Positions 1-9,484 of a stretch of 64,000 bases of DNA are shown here, one piece after another (positions within the stretch are counted from its first letter, which is position 1; every line of letters starts with the position of its first letter). The position numbers were made by a program, and so were the translations under genes. Under the pieces are notes generated by a model that did no database searches, was not told the DNA's origin, and worked only from the letters and a program-made list of their open reading frames with translations. This DNA is from Dyadobacter fanqingshengii (GTDB lineage: Bacteria > Bacteroidota > Bacteroidia > Cytophagales > Spirosomataceae), in assembly GCF_023822005.2 (NCBI RefSeq), contig NZ_CP098806.1:4588001-4652000 (forward strand). Reading direction: 5' to 3'.

Positions 1-2
1 TC

Positions 3-725
3 GACAATAAGATCCTGAATGGACGAAATATCATTGGCAGCTTTAATCCTACTGCCTCAAAACGCATTTTGCTTGCCGCTCACTGGGATTCGAGGCCTTA
101 TTCGGATCAGGATTCTGTAACGAAGAACAAACCGGTGCTGGCTGCCAATGATGGCGCGAGCGGCGTTGGCATATTGCTGGAAGTTGCGCGGGTACTATCC
201 CTGCAAAAACCCACTCCTGAAATTGGCGTCGACATTGTCTTTTTCGATATGGAAGATTGGGGGAATTCTGAACAGGCCGATGATGAATATGGTGGCTATT
301 GCCTTGGTTCCCAGTATTGGGCAGCTAATAAGCATACTCCCAACTACACGGCATATTTTGGAATTTTGCTGGATATGGTAGGTGCGAAAGGTGCAACTTT
401 CTTTAAAGAAGGGCATTCTGTTCAACTGGCAGGAAGCGTAGTTAATTCGGTCTGGAATACGGCCAGCAGGCTTGGTTACAGCAATTTTTTCATCGACGAC
501 AGAGGCGGTGCGATCACAGATGATCACGTTCCTGTGAACAAAATCGCCAAAATCCCGATGATTGATATCATTCATACGAAACCCAATAATTTGTCTAAAA
601 CATTCTTTGACCAATGGCACACCACGGACGACACCATGGAACACATTGATCCTAAGACTTTAAAGGCAGTTGGGCAAACATTGATCCAGGTTGTATATCA
701 GGAAGCGGAAGGCGAAGCCCTTTAA
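3..725 (+). CDS. M28-family metallopeptidase / glutaminyl cyclase-like protein, 5' end missing
   Basis: The reading frame is open from the first bases of the window, so the N-terminus and any signal peptide lie upstream. The visible part has the zinc-site pattern of the M28 family in order: AHWDSRP (His and Asp ligands), NDGASGVGILLEVAR (bridging Asp), VFFDMEDWG (catalytic Glu region) and DDHVPVNK (distal His ligand). The HWDSRP and DDHxPxxK forms resemble secreted glutaminyl-peptide cyclotransferases, which share the M28 fold, so either a peptidase or a cyclase is possible. By family habit it would be exported to the periplasm or surface. It converges on pbpC with only two bases between the stop codons, so no separate terminator fits between them. 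Family placement is firm; the exact reaction is not. Confidence 0.85.
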   Translation, partial: DNKILNGRNIIGSFNPTASKRILLAAHWDSRPYSDQDSVTKNKPVLAANDGASGVGILLEVARVLSLQKPTPEIGVDIVFFDMEDWGNSEQADDEYGGYCLGSQYWAANKHTPNYTAYFGILLDMVGAKGATFFKEGHSVQLAGSVVNSVWNTASRLGYSNFFIDDRGGAITDDHVPVNKIAKIPMIDIIHTKPNNLSKTFFDQWHTTDDTMEHIDPKTLKAVGQTLIQVVYQEAEGEAL

Positions 726-727
726 TG

Positions 728-3025
728 TTACATTTTTTTGACAGTAACCCAAATATTTGAATTACGTCCCTTATCGTCGCTGCAAGAAATCTTGACCCGA
801 CCCAATGGAAGGCTTACAAAAACGCTTTCATGCGGGGCAGATTTTTTACTCAGCTTATCATTAATATACCAAAAAACTTCCTGCACATCATTGGAGGTCT
901 GACAAGCCAGCTGGATCTGCTGCGGCTCATCAGGGCGTAAATAATATTCGCTTCCGTCATTCGGGCTAACGATCAATGGCGGGCCTTCGTGAAAAACGCG
1001 CTCACAGTCAGGGTTATGCGGCGGGATTTTTTGGTAAGGGATCTTTTGCAGCTCATTATAGGCAATTAATTCCGGCGCCAGATTCGGATAGGTGCGCTTT
1101 TCAAAACCATTTTCAGGAATGCAATAGGTGCAATAAGACATCTTGCCGGATTTATCTGTAAAAACCCATCTCAAATGCTGACACTTTTTGTAAGCAGAAA
1201 CCCCCGTAATGTATTGATCAAGAATCTGGTGCGTGCAAAATTCAGACGGAATGTCACCGCTGGCAGCACAAACTTTTCTTAGGGAAACATTAGCCGGCGT
1301 TTGATACCAGCCTTTCGGCGAGTTGTAATCCAATGCATTAAAAATAGAAAACAACAATGGCGTGGCTGTATTTGCGCCGCTAAGTTCCGGAACGCCTTCG
1401 CCGGAAAAGTTACCGACCCAGACGCCAACTGTAAATCTGCGGTTATAACCTATGCTCCACGCATCCCGCTTTCCATATGAAGTGCCTGTTTTCCACGCGA
1501 TTTTGGGCAAATGATAAGTGTTGTCAAAGTTGGTGGGCAAGTCGGGGCGGGTGATTTGAGTGAGAATGTTGGTCAATAAATAAGCAGCTTCATGTGAAAT
1601 GATCGGCGTGCCTTTTTTGTCCAAAGGCGTTTCCGATGTATAACGCAGCTTTTTCAGCTCACCTTCATTGGAAAATGCGGCAAATAAGCGCGTCAGTTCC
1701 TCCAATGTAACCCCGCAGCCGCCCAGGATCATGGAAAGTCCGAGGTTTTTCGCCTGTTTATCAATGGTTTTAAACCCAGCTTTCCGAAGTTTGGATATCA
1801 AAACAGGCATGCTGACTTCTTTCAAAATCTTCACCGCGGGAATGTTTAGCGAATTGGCTAATGCAAATTCCGCAGTAACGGGGCCATTGAAATGTTGATC
1901 AAAATTCTCAGGCTCATAACCACTGAAATTGCTCGGAACATCATTTACAATATTCTTCGGAGTGATCAATCCGTGATCAAAAGCTGCGGCATAGAGCAGT
2001 GGTTTCAGAGTGCTCCCCGGCGAACGGACTGCTTTTACGCCATCCACCTGACCGCCATCAAATGCATTATAAAAATCGGCCGAGCCAATATAAGCCTCCA
2101 CCTCCATCGTCTCATTATTCACCACCAGCACCGACGTATTGTGAATGTTCATCATTTTGCGGCGGTTAATGTAGTTTTTTACCTGCTCTTCGATCTGGTT
2201 TTGCAGCTGGATATTAAGTTGACTATAAATCACAGGTTGGTCGGGATGCTCTTTTTTAAGTCTTAATGCCAAATGCGGAGCCAACTTTGGCGCTTGCAAG
2301 CGCTTCACCACCAACGGCTCATTCAATGCATCCTGAATAATATTTTTATCAAAAAGTTGCTCTGCTTCAAACCGGCGCAACCACACATTTCTGGCAGCCA
2401 CTAATGCATCATTCCGCGTCCCCGGCCGCAAGCTTGACGGGCGATTCGGGACAATGGTTAATGCTGTGATTTCTGACAGACTGAGCAGCTTAGGCAGTTT
2501 TCCGAAATAAAGCAGCGAGGCCGCCTTAATGCCTTCAATGTTGCCGCCATATGGCACGAGATTGAGATACATTTGGAGGATCTCCGCTTTCGAATAATGC
2601 CATTCGAGCTGGAATGCGCGGTGGATTTCGAGGATTTTATTCAGGTAAGTCCGTCGCCGCGGCTCGACCAGGCGCACCACTTGCATCGTGATCGTGGAAG
2701 CGCCGGAAGTTCTGCGCCCGGTGAAAATGTTGCGGACGCCAGCACGAACTATGGCGAAAGGATTTATGCCGGGATGCGAATAGAAATATTGGTCTTCTTT
2801 GTAAATCAATGTCTTACGAAGCAGTGGCGTAATTTCAGAAACGCTTGCATACAATCGCCATTTATCGCCTTTACTCAAAAAAGCATGAATCACATTGCCC
2901 TTATGATCAGTGACCTGCGTTGCATAATCGATCTTCGGCTGAAAAGGAAAGACAAAATCAAGAATTAGAAACAAACATAAGGCAGCCAGTAGGACCAGTC
3001 CCGCGATTTTAAATTTACGCTTCAT
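728..3025 (-). CDS. pbpC: Penicillin-binding protein 1C (bifunctional peptidoglycan synthase)
   Basis: The product is a 765-residue class A penicillin-binding protein that polymerises lipid II and cross-links glycan strands on the periplasmic face of the inner membrane. Residues 7-27 form the single membrane anchor. The glycosyltransferase (GT51) domain shows EDQYFYSHPG at 77-86, with the catalytic Glu, then GASTITMQ at 108-115 and NLVPYGGNIEG near 154-164. The transpeptidase domain shows the SxxK motif STLK at 338-341, SLN at 392-394 and KTGTS at 512-516. The last 90 residues match the C-terminal domain typical of PBP1C. Length and domain order fit PbpC. No alpha-2-macroglobulin gene, its frequent partner, lies beside it. 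It is transcribed divergently from glpK. Confidence 0.93.
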   Translation of the reverse strand: MKRKFKIAGLVLLAALCLFLILDFVFPFQPKIDYATQVTDHKGNVIHAFLSKGDKWRLYASVSEITPLLRKTLIYKEDQYFYSHPGINPFAIVRAGVRNIFTGRRTSGASTITMQVVRLVEPRRRTYLNKILEIHRAFQLEWHYSKAEILQMYLNLVPYGGNIEGIKAASLLYFGKLPKLLSLSEITALTIVPNRPSSLRPGTRNDALVAARNVWLRRFEAEQLFDKNIIQDALNEPLVVKRLQAPKLAPHLALRLKKEHPDQPVIYSQLNIQLQNQIEEQVKNYINRRKMMNIHNTSVLVVNNETMEVEAYIGSADFYNAFDGGQVDGVKAVRSPGSTLKPLLYAAAFDHGLITPKNIVNDVPSNFSGYEPENFDQHFNGPVTAEFALANSLNIPAVKILKEVSMPVLISKLRKAGFKTIDKQAKNLGLSMILGGCGVTLEELTRLFAAFSNEGELKKLRYTSETPLDKKGTPIISHEAAYLLTNILTQITRPDLPTNFDNTYHLPKIAWKTGTSYGKRDAWSIGYNRRFTVGVWVGNFSGEGVPELSGANTATPLLFSIFNALDYNSPKGWYQTPANVSLRKVCAASGDIPSEFCTHQILDQYITGVSAYKKCQHLRWVFTDKSGKMSYCTYCIPENGFEKRTYPNLAPELIAYNELQKIPYQKIPPHNPDCERVFHEGPPLIVSPNDGSEYYLRPDEPQQIQLACQTSNDVQEVFWYINDKLSKKSAPHESVFVSLPLGRVKISCSDDKGRNSNIWVTVKKM

Positions 3026-3050
3026 TTCTTGAATGTGTGTGAGGGTTCAT

Positions 3051-3084
3051 TTTGCTTCTGATTTGTCCCGATCAGGTAATTTTC
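3051..3084 (+). promoter_or_regulatory. Candidate sigma-A promoter of glpK
   Basis: TTTG at 3051-3054 is followed after 22 bases by TAATTTTC at 3077-3084, a 7-of-8 match to the Bacteroidota -7 element TAnnTTTG. Transcription would start near 3091, about 40 bases before the glpK ATG. The match rests on consensus only. Confidence 0.45.
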
Positions 3085-3130
3085 TCTAATTACTGACTTT
3101 ATTGCAAAAAAAGCCAATCAAAATACCACC

Positions 3131-4636
3131 ATGTCGAAATACGTAGCCGCCATTGACCAGGGAACCACCAGCACGCGTTGCATACTTTTCAATCATCAGG
3201 GAAACATTGTTTCAGTAGGACAAAAAGAACACGAACAAATTTACCCGCATCCGGGCTGGGTGGAGCACAATCCGACCGAAATCTGGAAAAATACATTGGA
3301 AGTGATCGCAATCGCCCGGATCAATGTGTCGGCAACGGCCGCGGACATTGCGGCCATAGGCATTACAAATCAAAGAGAAACGACGGTTGTGTGGAACAAG
3401 CGCACGGGGAAACCTTACTATAATGCATTGGTTTGGCAGGATACGAGAACGACTGAACTCGTAGCAAAATATGAGCGCGAAGGCGGTTTGAACCAGTTTC
3501 GGGAAATTACGGGACTTCCGGTTTCGACCTATTTCAGTGGATTGAAACTGAAATGGCTTCTGGATAATGTCGAAGGGATACGTGAAGACGCTGAGAAAGG
3601 AGAGGCCATTTTCGGTAACATGGACACTTTCCTGATCTGGCATTTGACTGGCGGGACGCATGGCGATGGCGGCATTCACGTAACGGACGTAACCAATGCG
3701 AGCCGCACCCAACTTATGAATCTTAAAACTTTACAATGGGACAAGGAAATGCTCGCGGCGTACGACATTCCCGAAAATATGTTGCCCGCGATTAAAAGCA
3801 GCAGTGAAATTTACGGCTATGTCAATAACGAAATCCTGCCTGGCGTTCCGGTTGCTGGCGATTTGGGTGATCAGCATGCGGCATTGGTTGGGCAAACTTG
3901 CTTCAAGCCAGGAATGGCAAAAAACACTTACGGCACCGGCTGCTTCTTAGTTATGAACACCGGCAACGAGCTCAAAACATCTGAAAATGGCCTGCTGACA
4001 ACCATCGCCTACAAATTCGGCGACAATCCGGTCCAATATGCATTGGAAGGCAGCGTCGCGGTCACTGGCGCATTGGTTCAATGGGTGCGGGATAATTTGG
4101 GCTTGATCAAGAAAAGCAGTGACATTGAAAAATTGGCACAAACAGTCGAAGATAACGGTGGCGCCTATTTCGTGCCTGCATTCTCCGGTTTGTATGCACC
4201 CTACTGGCGGAATGATGCGAGAGGCGTAATCGCCGGATTAACCGGATACGTCAACAAAGGCCACATCGCCCGCGCCGTTTTGGAGGCTTCGGCCTACCAG
4301 ACATTAGATGTTGTTCGAGCCATGGAGCAAGACTCAGGCATTGAACTTGCCTCATTACGCGTTGATGGTGGAATGGTTGCCAATGAGCTCTTAATGCAGT
4401 TTCAATCCGACATTTTAAATACGCAAGTCGTTTCGCCAGCCGTTGCAGAAACAACCGCATTAGGAGCCGCCTACGCTGCCGGACTTGCCGTGGGTTATTG
4501 GAAAAATACCGATGAACTGACCGCCAACTGGGCCGTAGCGCACACGTGGAACCCGAATATGGAGGAAGCGACCCGCGAAAAATTCTATAAAGGCTGGCAA
4601 AAAGCGGTGACTAAATCGTACGGCTGGATGGATTAG
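3131..4636 (+). CDS. glpK: Glycerol kinase
   Basis: This 501-residue protein phosphorylates glycerol with ATP to glycerol 3-phosphate in the cytoplasm. It carries the FGGY-kinase fold: the phosphate-binding loop DQGTTSTR at residues 9-16, the substrate segment GITNQRET, the [10 protein letters not shown] block, and the ATP-site segments TYGTGCF and GALVQW. The C-terminal [19 protein letters not shown] block is typical of glycerol kinase rather than other FGGY sugar kinases. The length equals the family norm. No glpF or glpD lies next to it, so uptake and oxidation genes must be elsewhere. It runs divergently from pbpC and is followed by a long inverted repeat that may end its transcript. Confidence 0.96.
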   Translation: MSKYVAAIDQGTTSTRCILFNHQGNIVSVGQKEHEQIYPHPGWVEHNPTEIWKNTLEVIAIARINVSATAADIAAIGITNQRETTVVWNKRTGKPYYNALVWQDTRTTELVAKYEREGGLNQFREITGLPVSTYFSGLKLKWLLDNVEGIREDAEKGEAIFGNMDTFLIWHLTGGTHGDGGIHVTDVTNASRTQLMNLKTLQWDKEMLAAYDIPENMLPAIKSSSEIYGYVNNEILPGVPVAGDLGDQHAALVGQTCFKPGMAKNTYGTGCFLVMNTGNELKTSENGLLTTIAYKFGDNPVQYALEGSVAVTGALVQWVRDNLGLIKKSSDIEKLAQTVEDNGGAYFVPAFSGLYAPYWRNDARGVIAGLTGYVNKGHIARAVLEASAYQTLDVVRAMEQDSGIELASLRVDGGMVANELLMQFQSDILNTQVVSPAVAETTALGAAYAAGLAVGYWKNTDELTANWAVAHTWNPNMEEATREKFYKGWQKAVTKSYGWMD

Positions 4637-4652
4637 CCGTTTATAGGCGATG

Positions 4653-4724
4653 AACATAAGATAGCGGATTTTAACTTTTTTATAATCTATATAAACTAAC
4701 CGCTTGCTTGCGCTATCTTATGTT
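4653..4724. repeat. 14-bp perfect inverted repeat with 44-nt spacer, possible glpK terminator
   Basis: AACATAAGATAGCG at 4653-4666 is matched by its exact complement CGCTATCTTATGTT at 4711-4724. The spacer is AT-rich at first. There is no T-run after the right arm, so it is not a textbook intrinsic terminator. It may be an RNA-stabilising hairpin, a weak terminator, or the relic of a small repeat element. It sits 17 bases past the glpK stop. Confidence 0.55.
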
Positions 4725-4766
4725 TAGGCGTAACTTCACGGCTCGAAAATCAAATTTGAGTGCCTT

Positions 4767-5576
4767 ATGCATACCCTCCGTCTGAAAAAGCCGCTCGCTT
4801 TTTTTGATCTTGAAACAACCGGAGTCAATATCGTCCGCGACCGTATTGTTGAGATATCTGTCGTTAAGGCACTTCCCAACGGCGAAACCGAAATCCGTAC
4901 CCGCAGGATCAATCCTGAAATGCCGATCCCTTTGGAAAGCAGCCTTATCCACGGCATTTATGACGAGGATATCAAAGACGCGCCCACATTCAAAGGCATT
5001 GCCAAAAACCTCGCAACATTTCTGGAAGGCTGTGATCTGGCTGGCTTTAACTCCAACCGGTTTGACATTCCTATGCTCGTTGAAGAATTTTTGCGGGTTG
5101 GTGTGGAATTTGATTTAAAAAACCGCAAAACTGTTGACGCTCAGCGCATTTACCATATGATGGAGCCTAGAAATCTGGGAGCCGCCTATAAATTTTATTG
5201 CGGAAAAGAGCTTTTGAATGCACATAGCGCGGAAGCGGATACGATTGCCACTTTTGAGGTTTTACAAGGACAAATCGCTCGCTACGAAGGCGTGAAAGTC
5301 GTTGATGCACACGGTGTTGAAACAGAACCTATTAAAAACGACGTGGCTGCATTGCATGAGCTTACAGCTTCGAAATTGATCGATTTCGCTGGTCGAATGT
5401 CTTATAACGATAAGGGTGAGGAAGTTTTCAATTTTGGAAAACACAATGGAAAACGCATTGTGGAAGTGCTGAAAAACGAGCCTTCATTCTTTGACTGGAT
5501 CATGAAAGGTGAGTTTCCATTGGATACCAAAAGAAAACTGACAGAGATTAAATTAAGAGCATTGACCCAGCGCTGA
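4767..5576 (+). CDS. DnaQ-like 3'-5' exonuclease with C-terminal DUF3820-type domain
   Basis: The 269-residue product has a DEDDh exonuclease domain in its first 175 residues. The first motif is FFDLETTG, with Asp15 and Glu17 as metal ligands. The middle motif includes AGFNSNRFDIPML, and the last is HSAEADTIATFEVL, with the catalytic His and final Asp. The C-terminal 60 residues (FNFGKHNGKRIVEVL and FFDWIMKGEFP) resemble the small DUF3820/QSregVF domain that often follows such exonucleases. It is therefore probably a proofreading or repair nuclease related to DNA polymerase III epsilon, but not necessarily part of the replicase. It lies between glpK and the nuo genes with no clear operon partner. 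Confidence 0.85.
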   Translation: MHTLRLKKPLAFFDLETTGVNIVRDRIVEISVVKALPNGETEIRTRRINPEMPIPLESSLIHGIYDEDIKDAPTFKGIAKNLATFLEGCDLAGFNSNRFDIPMLVEEFLRVGVEFDLKNRKTVDAQRIYHMMEPRNLGAAYKFYCGKELLNAHSAEADTIATFEVLQGQIARYEGVKVVDAHGVETEPIKNDVAALHELTASKLIDFAGRMSYNDKGEEVFNFGKHNGKRIVEVLKNEPSFFDWIMKGEFPLDTKRKLTEIKLRALTQR

Positions 5577-5596
5577 CATAAAGGTTGCGAACGCAC

Positions 5597-5626
5597 TTGA
5601 GTAAGTAGTATTTATGTCTATTTTTG
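5597..5626 (+). promoter_or_regulatory. Sigma-A promoter of nuoKLMN
   Basis: TTG at 5597-5599 is followed after 19 bases by TATTTTTG at 5619-5626, a perfect TAnnTTTG element. Transcription should begin near 5633, about 48 bases before nuoK. A second perfect TATTTTTG lies at 5636-5643 but has no TTG at the right distance. The fit supports nuoKLMN being an independent transcription unit. Confidence 0.65.
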
Positions 5627-5680
5627 CCGGAAATCTATTTTTGACTATTTTAACCGAATATCCAACCAGGTAAACCTGCT

Positions 5681-6034
5681 ATGATCCCAAATCCCAATAT
5701 TCCAGAGGTCAATATACCAGCGGTTATTCAGAATATTCCCCTACAACATTATCTAATTCTCAGCACTTTACTTTTTGTGATCGGCATTATTGGTGTGTTG
5801 ACGCGCCGCAATGCAATCATCATTTTCATGTCTGTGGAACTGATGCTTAATGCCGCCAACTTGCTCCTTATTGCTTTTTCTTCATACAGATCTGACCCTT
5901 CCGGGCAGGTTTTTGTGTTTTTTATCATGGCAGTTGCGGCCGCGGAAGTGGCTGTGGGGCTAGCAATTATTGTAATGATCTATCGGAACACAAGAAATAC
6001 GGATATTGGATTTCTCAACAAATTGAAGTGGTAA
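5681..6034 (+). CDS. nuoK: NADH-quinone oxidoreductase subunit K
   Basis: This 117-residue inner-membrane protein is the small antiporter-like subunit of respiratory complex I. It has three predicted membrane helices: about 24-42, 49-72 with the family signature [16 protein letters not shown] and its buried Glu, and about 80-104 with the second conserved Glu in [13 protein letters not shown]. These glutamates belong to the proton-path axis of the enzyme. The N-terminal extension of about 20 residues before the first helix is slightly longer than in many NuoK. It opens a nuoK-L-M-N run with gaps of 30, 47 and 7 bases. The gene normally upstream, nuoJ, is absent; an exonuclease gene is there instead. 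Confidence 0.95.
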   Translation: MIPNPNIPEVNIPAVIQNIPLQHYLILSTLLFVIGIIGVLTRRNAIIIFMSVELMLNAANLLLIAFSSYRSDPSGQVFVFFIMAVAAAEVAVGLAIIVMIYRNTRNTDIGFLNKLKW

Positions 6035-6064
6035 GCATCCGCTAATAAAGATTAAAAAACAAAC

Positions 6065-7981
6065 ATGTCTGCATCATTACTCATTCTGATTCCACTTTTA
6101 CCCCTGATTGGTTTCCTGATCAACGGAATCGGATTTAAGACCATACCCAAAGGCGCTGTCGGCATTATCGGAACATTGGCTGTTGTAGCGAGTTTCGTGC
6201 TGTCGGTTATGACATTTCAAGCATTTCTAGCAGCAGGGAGTCAGCCTGTTATCGTGCCGCTTTTCGACTGGATCACAGTTGGCAATCTAAATATTCCGTT
6301 CTCTTTCCAGGTTGATCAGCTTTCGCTTTTAATGCTGATGATTATTACCGGAGTTGGTTCGCTGATCCACATTTATTCCATCGGCTACATGCATCATGAT
6401 GAGGGTTTTGGTAAGTTTTTCGCTTATCTGAACCTGTTTTTGTTTTTCATGTTGCTGCTCGTGCTGGGTTCTAATTATGTGATCATGTTCATTGGCTGGG
6501 AAGGCGTTGGTTTGTGCTCTTACCTGCTAATCGGGTTTTGGAATAAAAATACAAACTACAATAATGCTGCTCGTAAAGCATTCATCATGAACCGGGTAGG
6601 AGATTTGGGGTTCCTATTAGGGATTTTCACGATCATTACCACATTCGGTTCGGTTGAATATCTTGAGGTTTTCAGCCAAGCAACGGATTTTGAAATTGGT
6701 GATCCGGTGATCATTACAATTACATTGCTTCTTTTTGTTGGCGCAATGGGAAAATCGGCTCAGATTCCGCTTTACACGTGGTTGCCTGATGCGATGGCAG
6801 GTCCTACGCCTGTTTCTGCGCTTATTCACGCGGCGACGATGGTTACGGCGGGCATTTATATGGTGATCCGTTCAAATGTCCTCTATTCGCTGGCTCCTTC
6901 AACATTAGAAATTGTTGGCATTATTGGTGCCGCGACGGCGTTGTTCGCAGCTTCGATTGGTCTGCTACAAAATGATATTAAGAAAGTCCTGGCCTATTCA
7001 ACTGTAAGTCAGCTGGGTTATATGTTTATGGGCTTGGGCGCGATGGCTTATTCGGCTTCGATGTTCCATGTTATTACGCACGCATTTTTTAAAGCATTAT
7101 TGTTCCTCGGCGCTGGTAGCGTAATTCATGCCATGTCCAATGAGCAAGATATCCGTTCAATGGGTGGCTTACGTAAAAAGCTGCCGATCACATTCCTTAC
7201 ATTCCTGATCGCAACAATCGCAATCTCTGGAATTCCGCCATTTGCAGGGTTTTTCTCGAAAGATGAAATTCTTGCGCACGTTTTCGAACACAACAAATTG
7301 CTTTGGGTGATCGGGGTTTTAGGCTCGCTGATGACTTCATTTTACATGTTCCGATTGCTGTTCCTTACTTTCTTTGGAACATTCCGCGGCACGCATGAGC
7401 AGGAGCATCATTTGCACGAGTCGCCTGCTTCGATGACCATTCCACTGGTGATTTTGGCGGTTCTGTCAGCATTAGGCGGATTTATCGGCGTTCCGGAAGC
7501 ATTGCATGGCACGCATCATCTGGCCGAATTCATGAGTCCGTTGTATGATGCCTCGCGTCAGGTTAATCCTTCGGCTTTCTTGCCAACGGAGCTTTCACAT
7601 TCAGAAGAATATTTACTAATGGGCGTTTCTGTGGCTGTGGCGCTGGTTTCGGCGATAGTTGCTTATGTTATGTATGTGCAAAAAGCATCCGTTCCGGCAC
7701 CTGATTCTCAGCCAAAATCAGCATTGCAAGGTTTGGTTTACAACAAATATTATGTCGACGAACTTTACGACAATGTGTTTGTGAAATCGATCAAGACCTT
7801 ATCGAATGTCCTTTACAGTTTCGGAGAATTTTTCATTGATCTGATTGTAAATGCATTTGTCAGACTGACGCAGTTTTTAGCAGGACTTTTGAGAAAAACA
7901 CAAACAGGATCCACGGGAGACTATGTTTTTGCAATGGTTTTAGGGATGGTTATCATCTTATTCTGGAAGCTTTTACTTTGA
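6065..7981 (+). CDS. nuoL: NADH-quinone oxidoreductase subunit L
   Basis: The 638-residue product is the distal proton-pumping subunit of complex I. It is almost entirely membrane helices. It shows the antiporter-family core: MFIGWEGVGLCSYLLIGFW with the key Glu, KSAQIPLYTWLPDAMAGPTPVSALIHAATMV with the central Lys, and NDIKKVLAYSTVSQLGYM. The long C-terminal part holds the lateral helix region and a last anchor helix (YVFAMVLGMVIILFWKLLL), the arrangement special to NuoL compared with NuoM and NuoN. Length and order after nuoK agree with a full, working gene. It should be co-transcribed with nuoK and nuoM. Confidence 0.96.
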   Translation: MSASLLILIPLLPLIGFLINGIGFKTIPKGAVGIIGTLAVVASFVLSVMTFQAFLAAGSQPVIVPLFDWITVGNLNIPFSFQVDQLSLLMLMIITGVGSLIHIYSIGYMHHDEGFGKFFAYLNLFLFFMLLLVLGSNYVIMFIGWEGVGLCSYLLIGFWNKNTNYNNAARKAFIMNRVGDLGFLLGIFTIITTFGSVEYLEVFSQATDFEIGDPVIITITLLLFVGAMGKSAQIPLYTWLPDAMAGPTPVSALIHAATMVTAGIYMVIRSNVLYSLAPSTLEIVGIIGAATALFAASIGLLQNDIKKVLAYSTVSQLGYMFMGLGAMAYSASMFHVITHAFFKALLFLGAGSVIHAMSNEQDIRSMGGLRKKLPITFLTFLIATIAISGIPPFAGFFSKDEILAHVFEHNKLLWVIGVLGSLMTSFYMFRLLFLTFFGTFRGTHEQEHHLHESPASMTIPLVILAVLSALGGFIGVPEALHGTHHLAEFMSPLYDASRQVNPSAFLPTELSHSEEYLLMGVSVAVALVSAIVAYVMYVQKASVPAPDSQPKSALQGLVYNKYYVDELYDNVFVKSIKTLSNVLYSFGEFFIDLIVNAFVRLTQFLAGLLRKTQTGSTGDYVFAMVLGMVIILFWKLLL

Positions 7982-8028
7982 TCATTAAAATCCGTTCACC
8001 ATTTGTTGCTGACCGTTGACTTGAAAAT

Positions 8029-9477
8029 ATGCTTACTCTTCTTTTAATACTTTTACCCATTGCCGCAGGTGTTCTTACGCTGCTATCAGGCGAACGCCTG
8101 GCGAAGCAGGTTGCTTTGGTGAGCGGCCTGGCGGTGTTTGGCGTTGCCGTTGCGACCTGGCTGCAATTTGATCCGGCTGCGGGTACGCAATTCAGTTTTA
8201 AATATGCCTGGCTGGCATCAGGAGGGATTTCTTTCGCTGCCGGGATCGACGGGATCAGCTTGGTTCTCGTGCTGCTTACTACATTTCTGACACCACTTAT
8301 AATCCTTTCTGCATTCAACCACGATTACAGAAAACCTGCTTCGTTTTATTCCCTGATCTTGTTCATGGAAGCCGCATTAATTGGCGTTTTTACGGCTACG
8401 GATGCGTTTTTATTCTATCTGTTCTTTGAAGCTGCACTGATTCCGGTTTATTTCCTTGCGGCAATCTGGGGTGGAGAAAATCGTTTGAAAGTAACATTCA
8501 AGTTCTTCATTTACACCATTTTCGGAAGCTTGTTAATGTTGGTTGGGCTGGTTTATTTGTATTACCAAACACCCGGCACGCATACTTCTGAAATCACTGC
8601 ATTTTACGCATTACAACTTAGCAAGCAAGTTCAAGGCTTTATCTTTTGGGCATTCTTCATTGCCTTTGCGATCAAAATGCCATTATTTCCATTCCATACT
8701 TGGCAGCCAGACACTTACACAGAATCCCCTACGCCAGCCACCATGCTGCTTTCAGGGATCATGTTGAAAATGGGGGTTTATGGTCTGATCCGTTTCCTGC
8801 TTCCAATCGTTCCCGGCGGCATGGAAACATGGGGCACGATGGCGATGGTGCTTTCTGTGATCGGCATTATTTACGGTTCAATCATTGCCATTCAGCAAAG
8901 CGATATGAAGCGTCTGATCGCTTACTCGTCATTTGCGCACGTGGGTTTGATGGCCGCTGGTGTGTTTTCCTATTCAATTAATGGTTTACAAGGCGCATTA
9001 ATTCAAATGCTTGCGCACGGAATCAATGTAATCGGGTTGTTCTATATCATTGACATTATTTATTCCCGTACCAAAACGCGTTATCTGGATCAGCTGGGTG
9101 GCATTACGCAGAGCACGCCGCATTTGAGCGTTTACTTTATGATCTTGCTGCTGGGAAGTGTTGCCCTTCCGTTAACGAATGGTTTTGTGGGTGAATTCCT
9201 GCTTTTATCTAGCATTTTTCAATATGACGGGTGGCTGGGTGCCATTGCCGGTCTTACCATCATTTTAGGGTCGGTTTATATGCTGCGCCTGTTTCAAAAA
9301 TCCATGTTCGGGCCCCGGTCCAAATGGGTTGAAGGTTTTCAGGATCTCACAGTGAGCGAGCGCGCTGTGCTTTTGCCATTGGTCATTATGGTTTTCTGGA
9401 TTGGCATTTACCCCAACACATTTCTGAAATTAACAGAGCCAGCTGTAAGTCAACTTTTACAAATGGTTAATAACTAG
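8029..9477 (+). CDS. nuoM: NADH-quinone oxidoreductase subunit M
   Basis: This 482-residue polytopic membrane protein is the middle antiporter-like proton pump of complex I. The conserved Glu lies in LFYLFFEAALIPVYFL. The central Lys lies in AIKMPLFPFHTWQPDTYTE, and the second conserved Lys region is QQSDMKRLIAYSSFAHVG. The PFHTWLPD-type motif and the absence of the NuoL lateral helix mark it as NuoM. The start codon is 47 bases after nuoL, and nuoN follows after 7 bases, so the set is tightly coupled. It has no unusual length or missing residue that I can see. Confidence 0.95.
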   Translation: MLTLLLILLPIAAGVLTLLSGERLAKQVALVSGLAVFGVAVATWLQFDPAAGTQFSFKYAWLASGGISFAAGIDGISLVLVLLTTFLTPLIILSAFNHDYRKPASFYSLILFMEAALIGVFTATDAFLFYLFFEAALIPVYFLAAIWGGENRLKVTFKFFIYTIFGSLLMLVGLVYLYYQTPGTHTSEITAFYALQLSKQVQGFIFWAFFIAFAIKMPLFPFHTWQPDTYTESPTPATMLLSGIMLKMGVYGLIRFLLPIVPGGMETWGTMAMVLSVIGIIYGSIIAIQQSDMKRLIAYSSFAHVGLMAAGVFSYSINGLQGALIQMLAHGINVIGLFYIIDIIYSRTKTRYLDQLGGITQSTPHLSVYFMILLLGSVALPLTNGFVGEFLLLSSIFQYDGWLGAIAGLTIILGSVYMLRLFQKSMFGPRSKWVEGFQDLTVSERAVLLPLVIMVFWIGIYPNTFLKLTEPAVSQLLQMVNN

Positions 9478-9484
9478 TAAAAAT

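Noticed and set aside
195..644. Minus-strand ORF opposite the M28 peptidase fragment
   Set aside because: The zinc-site motifs on the plus strand are continuous and convincing.
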